Shown here: positions 1-5,748 of the stretch, piece after piece
Numbering within the stretch: position 1 is the stretch's first letter
Layout of the letters: each line of letters begins with the position of its first letter
Origin: Gammaproteobacteria bacterium
Lineage (GTDB): Bacteria; Pseudomonadota; Gammaproteobacteria; Pseudomonadales; Azotimanducaceae
NCBI GenBank assembly: GCA_030430515.1
Contig: JAUIKX010000159.1
Coordinates: 1 to 7,857 of the forward strand
DNA: 7,857 bases
Direction of reading: 5' to 3'
The notes under the pieces: model-generated
The model's database searches: none
What the model was told of the DNA's origin: nothing
The model's input: the letters and a program-made list of their open reading frames with translations, nothing else
Position numbers and translations under genes: made by a program

Positions 1-1134
1 CGCGGCCAGCACGGCCTGCTCGGCGTGGAGCAGGCGACCGAGCCCCTGCACAGCCTCATCATCGACATGCTGGACGGCACCCCGGTGCTCAAGCTATCCG
101 CCGGAGAGTACGTGGCTGCATTCTTCAACCAGTCGCGCGAAGAAGTGACCGGGAAAGCCCAGCGCATTCTCGATGCCGCGAGCGAGCTTTCCGTGGAAGT
201 GGAAGAACGCACCGTTCACATTACGATGACCGCGTCGGGCGCACCCATCATCGCCGACGTCGAACACGCGCTGGACGCGGCCTATCAGCTGCATCATGAA
301 AAAGCGGCCGAAGGCATCAGGAACACCGTCATTCTGGAAGCAGAAACCAGCGATGACGATGCGCCGGAACTCGACGAGGCCGGACGCATTCTGGCGACCA
401 TCAACGAGGCCATCGAGCATCAGTCGTTCAAGCTTCTGTTTCAGCCGATCATCAGCCTGCGCGGCGATGCGGATGAGCACTACGAGGTGTTTCTGCGCAT
501 GATCGACTCCGACTCGGTGGAGTACGCACCCAACAACTTCCTGCAGACTGCGATCGAACACAACGTCGCAGCGAAGATCGACCGCTGGGTCATCCTGCAG
601 GCCATCAAGGCGCTCTGCGTGCACCGGTCGAAAGGACATAACACGCGGCTCACCATCAACGTCACGAGCAACAGCGTTGCCGATGGAGAGTTCATCAAGT
701 GGCTGGCTGTCGCCATCAAAGCGGCACGATTGCCTTCAGATGCGGTGATCTTCCAGATTACTGAACAGGATGCGAACACTTACGTGCGCCAGACTCGGGA
801 GTTCGTCGAGGGTTTGCGTGAGATGCATTGCCAGTCGTCCATTGGCCGTTTCGGCCTGATCGACCGGCCATTCGATCTGCTGAGCCAGATTCCGGCCGAC
901 ATGGTGAAGATCGATGGCTCGCACGTGGCCTCGCTGCAGAAGGAAGACGACACCATCACGCCGCTGCTCAAAGAGCTGCAGGATCTCGGCAAGTTCACCA
1001 TCGTGCCGATGGTGGAGAGCGCCGCACAGCTGGCGGGCCTGTGGCAGGCTGGAGCCAACTACGTGCAGGGACACTACCTGCAGGAACCTGCCCGCGAAAT
1101 GGCCTACGACTTCAGTACTGACGACGACGATTGA
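1..1134 (+). CDS. fimX: FimX-like degenerate GGDEF-EAL c-di-GMP receptor (C-terminal part, 5' end outside window)
   Basis: The reading frame is open from base 1 to TGA at 1132-1134 (377 codons), so the gene starts upstream; the GTG at 25 is internal. Residues 1 to about 115 look like the second half of a GGDEF domain in which the signature is reduced to SAGEY (residues 33-37). An EAL domain follows, about residues 125-370: FQPIISL (147-153), YEVFLRM in place of EALxR (161-167), TINVTSN (218-224), FQITEQ (251-256), VKID (302-305), and YVQGHYLQEP near the end (354-363). The paired aspartates of the usual DDFGxG loop are missing, replaced by SSIGRFG (279-285), so phosphodiesterase activity is unlikely. 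In P. aeruginosa, FimX has the same kind of decayed motifs, binds c-di-GMP without hydrolysing it and promotes type IV pilus assembly and twitching; its gene also lies beside serB. The FimX identity is inferred from motifs plus synteny; the REC and PAS domains expected upstream cannot be seen. Another catalytically dead EAL regulator is the alternative. Confidence 0.78.
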   Translation, partial: RGQHGLLGVEQATEPLHSLIIDMLDGTPVLKLSAGEYVAAFFNQSREEVTGKAQRILDAASELSVEVEERTVHITMTASGAPIIADVEHALDAAYQLHHEKAAEGIRNTVILEAETSDDDAPELDEAGRILATINEAIEHQSFKLLFQPIISLRGDADEHYEVFLRMIDSDSVEYAPNNFLQTAIEHNVAAKIDRWVILQAIKALCVHRSKGHNTRLTINVTSNSVADGEFIKWLAVAIKAARLPSDAVIFQITEQDANTYVRQTREFVEGLREMHCQSSIGRFGLIDRPFDLLSQIPADMVKIDGSHVASLQKEDDTITPLLKELQDLGKFTIVPMVESAAQLAGLWQAGANYVQGHYLQEPAREMAYDFSTDDDD

Positions 1135-1145
1135 TTGCTCCAAAC

Positions 1146-1171
1146 CCTGGCGGAATCAGTACCCTGCCAGG
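1146..1171. terminator. Weak inverted repeat between convergent fimX-like and serB genes
   Basis: CCTGGC at 1146-1151 pairs with GCCAGG at 1166-1171 around a 14-base loop that contains the serB stop codon. It is the only hairpin I see where the two convergent genes meet. No run of T follows on the plus strand, and the minus strand has only GTTTGG after it, so it is at best a weak intrinsic terminator for serB and may be chance. Confidence 0.22.
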
Positions 1172-2385
1172 TCGTAGTCGCTGAAACCCATCAGATAGAG
1201 CACGGCGTCCAGGCCGAAGTTGGAAATGGCGTGGCCTGCCGACTCCCGCACGATGGGTTTGGCGTGGTAGGCAACCCCAAGGCCGGCTGTGCTCAACATC
1301 GGCAGGTCGTTAGCGCCGTCGCCGATGGCAATCGTCTGCTGTATGGCGATACGTTCTAGGGTGGCAATTTCCTGTAGCCTACGGGCCTTGGTCGCCGCAT
1401 CGACGATCTCACCTTTCACTTCGCCGGTGATCCTACCGTCTTTCAGCACCAGATCATTGGCGAACACATAGTCTATGCCGAGGCGCTCTTTGAGACGCTC
1501 CCCCACGTACTGGAAACCACCGGATATCACTGCGGTCTTGTAGCCGAAATGCCGCAATACAGAAAACAGGCGCTCTGCGCCCGGGTTGAGCTCAACCGTG
1601 TTAGCGACCTGTTCGAACGCATCCGCCGGCAACCCCTCGAGCAGCGCGACCCGCTCCCGAAAGCTCTCCTTGAAGTCGATCTCACCGCGCATGGCCCGCT
1701 CGGTAACCTGTGCAACAGGCTCACCAACGCCATGAATCTTTGCCAGCTCGTCGATGACTTCGGCGTTTATGAGCGTGGAGTCCATATCGAAGGCCACCAG
1801 GCGGCGGTTGCGCCGGTAGACGTTGTCTTCCTGCATGCTGAAATCGAAATCTTCCCGACGCGCTGCACGCAGAAGATCTGACTGCACGGCCGACACATCG
1901 TCGACATCACCGCGCACCCGGATCTCCACGAAACTGGAGCGGTTCTCATCCACCCGCGACAACGGCACGCGATCGGACAGCCGCCGGACCGTATCGATGT
2001 TCAGACCATGAGCATGGGTAATGCGGCTGACCGCTGCCAGCGCGTTTGCCAGATGGCCGACGCTGAGGAGCGTGAGAATGAAACGGGGCTTACCGGTGCT
2101 GGCAACCCACTCAGCATAACGGGACTCTGCAACCTCCGAGACGAGGATATCGGAGCCCACCTCAGCCGCGATGCCGGCAATGGCCTCGCGCAACGGCGCC
2201 ACGCTTTCCACGGGAGCCTGTACGAGGTAGCCCAGCGCGAGCTGATCGTGAACGATCGCCTGGCCGACATCCAGGAGCGCGACTTGATATTCGCACAACG
2301 TCGATGTCACCATGGCCATCAGCCCCGGCTTATCGCCGCCGGCGACCTTTACCAACAGAATAGGGCTCGCCACAATACTTCTCAA
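1156..2385 (-). CDS. serB: Phosphoserine phosphatase SerB with two N-terminal ACT-type regions
   Basis: The 409-residue product hydrolyses O-phospho-L-serine to serine and phosphate, the last step of the phosphorylated serine pathway, in the cytoplasm. ACT-like regulatory sequence occupies about residues 8-90 and 100-185. The HAD phosphatase domain follows, with motif I VAFDMDSTL (D200 nucleophile, D202), the SerB signature AMRGEIDF (231-238), motif II SGG (288-290), a motif III lysine around 323-333, and motif IV GDGAND (355-360). Length is close to pseudomonad SerB and longer than E. coli SerB (322 residues). The start is read as TTG at 2383-2385. It gives MRSIV, resembling the MREIV opening I recall for Pseudomonas SerB, has GAGGGG just upstream, and is the first possible start after an in-frame stop at 2416-2418. 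A GTG at 2371-2373 is the alternative. The gene diverges from the YtjB-like gene and converges on the fimX-like gene. Confidence 0.96.
   Translation of the reverse strand: MRSIVASPILLVKVAGGDKPGLMAMVTSTLCEYQVALLDVGQAIVHDQLALGYLVQAPVESVAPLREAIAGIAAEVGSDILVSEVAESRYAEWVASTGKPRFILTLLSVGHLANALAAVSRITHAHGLNIDTVRRLSDRVPLSRVDENRSSFVEIRVRGDVDDVSAVQSDLLRAARREDFDFSMQEDNVYRRNRRLVAFDMDSTLINAEVIDELAKIHGVGEPVAQVTERAMRGEIDFKESFRERVALLEGLPADAFEQVANTVELNPGAERLFSVLRHFGYKTAVISGGFQYVGERLKERLGIDYVFANDLVLKDGRITGEVKGEIVDAATKARRLQEIATLERIAIQQTIAIGDGANDLPMLSTAGLGVAYHAKPIVRESAGHAISNFGLDAVLYLMGFSDYDLAGY
2371..2376 (+). promoter_or_regulatory. Candidate sigma70 -10 element for the YtjB-like gene (with -35 at 2348-2353)
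   Basis: CACAAT at 2371-2376 matches TATAAT at 4 of 6 positions. It lies 17 bases after TTTACC at 2348-2353, which matches TTGACA at 4 of 6. Transcription would begin near 2383, inside the first codons of serB, leaving a leader of about 27 bases before TTG 2410. Spacing is ideal but both boxes are imperfect; this was found by eye. Confidence 0.33.
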
Positions 2386-2388
2386 AGT

Positions 2389-2394
2389 CCCCTC
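2389..2394 (-). promoter_or_regulatory. Ribosome binding site of serB
   Basis: On the minus strand this reads GAGGGG. With GAGG as the core, five bases separate it from TTG 2383-2385, which supports that unusual start codon over GTG 2371-2373 (about 15 bases from GAGGGG). It abuts, back to back, the GGAG proposed for the divergent gene. Confidence 0.5.
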
Positions 2395-2398
2395 GGAG
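2395..2398 (+). promoter_or_regulatory. Ribosome binding site of the YtjB-like gene
   Basis: GGAG lies 11 bases before TTG 2410. The spacing is long but tolerable. No ATG or GTG occurs in frame for a long distance upstream, so this site together with the TTG is the best available start. Confidence 0.4.
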
Positions 2399-2409
2399 TA
2401 AAACGGGCG

Positions 2410-3519
2410 TTGACGCTAACCTCTCCCCTTCACCTCGTCAAACGGCACAGCAAAGCCGTTGCTCTGGCGCTCGGCATCGCTCTGGCGGTAACTGGCGGGC
2501 TTGCGTTCATCTGGCACGACCACATCGCTGACGATGCCCGTGCAGAGTCCTACGGCATCAACCTGGCATCGACGCTCGCCGCTCAGGGGATGGAAGCGAT
2601 CATCCAACCGGACACGCTGCACCTTTCCGTGCTGGTCAACCGCATGGTCGCGCTCCCGGCGGTAAGCGATGCCCGGTACCTGGACGCAAACAACAACATG
2701 CTCGTTGGCAACCTTCAGGCAGCTGACCCCGATCAGCCAACGTTTTCAGCCCCAATACGGATCGGCGGCGCCATATCAGGCTACGCAGAAGTGTCACTTG
2801 TGGAAGGCGCTTTCCGTCCCGAGCCGACGGCCCAGCAGATCGTGGCCACCATTCTGCTGGTGCTGTGCATGCCAGTGCTCACCATGATGATCGGCGAATG
2901 GCCCGTTCGGCGCAGTCGCCCCGTACCCGTGGTGGAGTTTCCCGAAGATCTGCAACCGGCCGGTCCCACCTGGCTGGTGGTCGTCAATCTGTACAACCAG
3001 CTCTCCTACCCCAGCGAGCAGCGCAGGGAGATCCTGAACGCCACCAGAGACTCAGCACAACAGGTTGCGCAGTTCTATCAGGGAGAAGCCCGGTCCGTAA
3101 CAGGAACCGGCGTGGCGATCGAATTTCACGATATCGACGATGCCGCGTTCAAAGCCGTCTGTGCGAGTTTCGTACTGCTCAAGGTGCTGGCCCAGAATCA
3201 TCCCGACGGACAGTACCGGATCGCTCTGCACCGCCTGGAAGACGCCTCGAACCGCTCAGAAACCATCGCCGATCTTGCGCTGCTGGCAGCGCTCACCAAG
3301 GAGGGCGCCATCAGCGTAACGGCGCCGTTCCATCATTCGCTGCAGCGGCCGGAGCGCCTGACAGCCGAGCTTTTCGAACATACGATGCTCGACGACGTGA
3401 CCACCATCGGCGAAACCGCCTGGCTGATCACAGACCTCGATGCAAAGCACAATGCGCTGCTGCAGCAACAGGCAGACGCGGTGGTCGGTTACTCCACGCC
3501 GAGGGCGTCTACCCTCTGA
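2410..3519 (+). CDS. AhpA/YtjB (Smp) family membrane protein with cyclase-like C-terminal region
   Basis: Read from TTG 2410 the product has 369 residues. A basic N-terminus is followed by a membrane segment (about 16-34), a predicted periplasmic region (35-141), a second membrane segment (about 142-161) and a cytoplasmic tail (162-369). The two-helix layout and the position divergent from serB fit the AhpA/YtjB family (E. coli Smp, 'serB membrane protein', 214 residues), whose function is poorly known. The tail is much longer than in E. coli. Its WLVVVNLYN (188-196), SVTGTGVAIEFH (229-240) and YRIALH (269-274) resemble the strand, TGDG turn and RIGLH-like strand of class III nucleotide cyclases. 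The metal-binding aspartates appear lost (TGTG in place of TGDG), so catalysis is not expected. The frame stays open upstream to about 2008, antisense to serB, but that part looks like serB shadow. The 3' end overlaps parC by 31 bases. Family call is fairly sure; the cyclase resemblance is inference. Confidence 0.8.
   Translation: MTLTSPLHLVKRHSKAVALALGIALAVTGGLAFIWHDHIADDARAESYGINLASTLAAQGMEAIIQPDTLHLSVLVNRMVALPAVSDARYLDANNNMLVGNLQAADPDQPTFSAPIRIGGAISGYAEVSLVEGAFRPEPTAQQIVATILLVLCMPVLTMMIGEWPVRRSRPVPVVEFPEDLQPAGPTWLVVVNLYNQLSYPSEQRREILNATRDSAQQVAQFYQGEARSVTGTGVAIEFHDIDDAAFKAVCASFVLLKVLAQNHPDGQYRIALHRLEDASNRSETIADLALLAALTKEGAISVTAPFHHSLQRPERLTAELFEHTMLDDVTTIGETAWLITDLDAKHNALLQQQADAVVGYSTPRASTL
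2413..2441 (-). promoter_or_regulatory. Candidate sigma70 promoter of serB
   Basis: On the minus strand, TTGACG (2441-2436) matches the -35 consensus at 5 of 6 positions. Exactly 17 bases later comes TAGCGT (2418-2413), matching the -10 at 3 of 6. Transcription would start near 2406, giving a leader of about 20 bases that carries GAGGGG before TTG 2385. The promoter lies inside the first codons of the YtjB-like gene, as it must given the 24-base gap. Confidence 0.42.
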
Positions 3520-5732
3520 AAGCCGCGGGGCAGTTTGCGCCCTCTGCGAGCGCGTTCGCCTACATATGACTCGAGGTCCTTGCGCTTCATGCGCAGATGT
3601 CGCTGCCCGGCGTAAACCAGAAGATCATGGCCACTGCCGACAACCTGCACACCGAGCACCGTTTCTTCGCCCGACTTGAACGCCGCCGCCGGCACGTTGA
3701 TCAGCTTGTTGCCCTTACCCCTGGAGAGTTCAGGCAATTCGCCAAGTGCAAACGCAAGCAGGCGACCCTGAGTCGTCACAGCGCACACCAGCACATCCTC
3801 TTCGCTCTCCGGCAACGTCACCAGCGGCAAGGCCACCCCTCCCTTCGGTACGCTGAGAAACGCCTTGCCGGAGCGGTTTTTGGTGACCATGTCTTCGAGC
3901 TTGCCGACAAAACCGTAGCCGGCGTTGGAGGCAACGAGAACCCGTTGGGCGCGTTCACCCAGCGAGACGCCAACGAAGCGTGCACCTTCAGGTGGCTTCA
4001 ACCGGCCGGTCAGAGGTTCGCCCTGCCCCCGCGCCGAAGGCAGTGAATGCGCCGGCAGGTTATAGGCTCGCCCGGTGCTGTCGAGGAAAACCAGCACATC
4101 GCTGGTCCGCCCCCGCGAGGCGAAGGCAAAACCGTCGCCGCTGCGATAGTTCAGGTCCTCCGGCTTCATCTCGTGACCCTTGGCCGCCCGCACCCATCCC
4201 TTCTCAGAGAGCACCACGGTGATCGGGTCGTTGGTCAGCAGATCTTCCTCGCTGAAGCCTTTGGCCTCGTCGAGCTTCTCGTTCATCGGTGCGCGACGCT
4301 CGTCACCGTACTCATCGGCGATGGCAAGCAGCTCCTTCTTGATGAGCGTCTTCAAACGCGCCTTGGAGTTGAGTATCTTTTCGATGTCGGCCTTTTCGGC
4401 ACTCAGCTCATCGCGTTCGCCGCGCAGCTTCATCTCTTCGAGCTTGGCGAGTTGACGCAGGCGCAGATCGAGGATGGCGTTCGCCTGGCGCTCGGTCAGA
4501 TTGAACGCGGCCATGAGCGCTTCGCGGGGTTTGTCTTCCTCGCGGATGATGCGGATCACTTCGTCGAGGTTGAGGTAAGCGATCAGCAGACCTTCGAGCA
4601 CATGAAGTCGGTCGTTGATCTTGTCGAGACGGAACTGCAAACGCCTCGTGACGACATCCTGCCGATAGCGCAGCCACTCAGTCAGGATGCCGGTGAGCGA
4701 CATGGTGCGCGGACGCTGGTCCAGACCGATGATGTTCAGGTTGACCCGATGGTTGCGTTCGAGATCCGTGGTGGCGAAGAGATGGCTCATCAGCCGATCG
4801 ATGTCTACGCGGTTTGAACGCGGCACCAGTACGAGTCGTGTCGGATTTTCATGATCCGACTCATCGCGCAGGTCCGAAAGCATGGGCAGCTTTTTCTGCT
4901 GCATTTGCTGCGCGATCTGCTCGAGCACCTTTGCGGGGGAAGACTGATAGGGCAGAGCGGTGATGACGATCTCACCGTTCTCCTTCTCGTACCGGGCCCG
5001 GGTCTTGATGGATCCGCGGCCGCTTTCGTAGATCTCCCGTATCTCGCTCGACGGCGTGATGATCGTCGCCTCGCTCGGGAAGTCCGGACCTTTGATGTGC
5101 GTCATCAGATCGGCGACATCCGCTTTGGGACGATCCAGCAGATGCACGCAGGCGCTGATCACTTCGTTGATGTTGTGCGGCGGAATGTCGGTCGCCATTC
5201 CAACCGCAATACCGCTGGACCCGTTGAGCAGCACGAACGGTACCTGCGCGGGCAGAAGCTTCGGCTCGTTGAGCGAGGCGTCGAAATTCGGCACTTCGTC
5301 CACGGTGCCCTGACGAGCCTCTCCCAGCAGCAGCTCCGCATACTTCGAAAGCCGCGCTTCCGTGTAGCGCATGGCCGCGAAGCTCTTCGGATCGTCCGGG
5401 GACCCCCAGTTGCCCTGCCCATCCACCAGCGGATAGCGGAACGAAAAGCTCTGCGCCATCAGCACCATGGCCTCGTAACAGGCCGAGTCACCGTGGGGGT
5501 GAAACTTACCCAGCACGTCGCCCACCGTGCGGGTGGACTTCATGTACTTGGCATTGTTGTTGAGCCCCAGCTCGCCCATCGCAAAGATGATGCGCCGCTG
5601 CACGGGTTTGAGCCCGTCGGCAACATGCGGTAGCGCGCGATCGTTGATCACGTACATCGAGTAGTCCAGGTATGCCCGCTCGGTATAGTTACGCAGCGGT
5701 ATGGACTCGTAGTCCTGTATTTCGTTATCCAT
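3489..5732 (-). CDS. parC: DNA topoisomerase IV subunit A ParC
   Basis: The 747-residue product is the DNA-cutting subunit of topoisomerase IV, which with ParE unlinks replicated chromosomes and relaxes supercoils. It aligns along its length with E. coli ParC (752 residues). Visible features are LDYSMYVINDRALP (22-35), DGLKPVQRR (39-47), HPHGDSACYEAM (78-89) and AAMRYTE with the DNA-linking tyrosine at Y123. IPPHN and RDESDHENPTRLV follow, then a charged helical region with LRQLAKLEEMKLRGER, and a C-terminal pinwheel-type domain containing SARGQGEPLTG. S83 and E87 correspond to E. coli S80 and E84, the usual quinolone resistance positions, and both are the sensitive form. The start is ATG 5730-5732, giving MDNEIQDYE; the frame extends 20 codons further into parE but that part has no ParC similarity. 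It sits 16 bases after the parE stop with no clear ribosome site, suggesting translational coupling. Confidence 0.98.
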   Translation of the reverse strand: MDNEIQDYESIPLRNYTERAYLDYSMYVINDRALPHVADGLKPVQRRIIFAMGELGLNNNAKYMKSTRTVGDVLGKFHPHGDSACYEAMVLMAQSFSFRYPLVDGQGNWGSPDDPKSFAAMRYTEARLSKYAELLLGEARQGTVDEVPNFDASLNEPKLLPAQVPFVLLNGSSGIAVGMATDIPPHNINEVISACVHLLDRPKADVADLMTHIKGPDFPSEATIITPSSEIREIYESGRGSIKTRARYEKENGEIVITALPYQSSPAKVLEQIAQQMQQKKLPMLSDLRDESDHENPTRLVLVPRSNRVDIDRLMSHLFATTDLERNHRVNLNIIGLDQRPRTMSLTGILTEWLRYRQDVVTRRLQFRLDKINDRLHVLEGLLIAYLNLDEVIRIIREEDKPREALMAAFNLTERQANAILDLRLRQLAKLEEMKLRGERDELSAEKADIEKILNSKARLKTLIKKELLAIADEYGDERRAPMNEKLDEAKGFSEEDLLTNDPITVVLSEKGWVRAAKGHEMKPEDLNYRSGDGFAFASRGRTSDVLVFLDSTGRAYNLPAHSLPSARGQGEPLTGRLKPPEGARFVGVSLGERAQRVLVASNAGYGFVGKLEDMVTKNRSGKAFLSVPKGGVALPLVTLPESEEDVLVCAVTTQGRLLAFALGELPELSRGKGNKLINVPAAAFKSGEETVLGVQVVGSGHDLLVYAGQRHLRMKRKDLESYVGERARRGRKLPRGFQRVDALGVE

Positions 5733-5748
5733 GTGTCGTCTTGTCAGT

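Noticed and set aside
94..639. Minus-strand 181-codon frame opposite the fimX-like gene
   Set aside because: The plus strand encodes recognisable GGDEF and EAL motifs throughout. The minus translation has no recognisable family and no good ribosome site.
2008..2409. In-frame plus-strand extension upstream of the YtjB-like gene
   Set aside because: It is antisense to the serB ACT region, has no suitable start with a ribosome site, and the translation looks like serB shadow, not membrane-protein sequence.
4047..5633. Long plus-strand open frames opposite parC (256 and 260 codons, same frame)
   Set aside because: They lie wholly antisense to a clearly identified, well conserved parC. Their translations show no domain, and long antisense frames are expected from the codon bias of high-GC genes.
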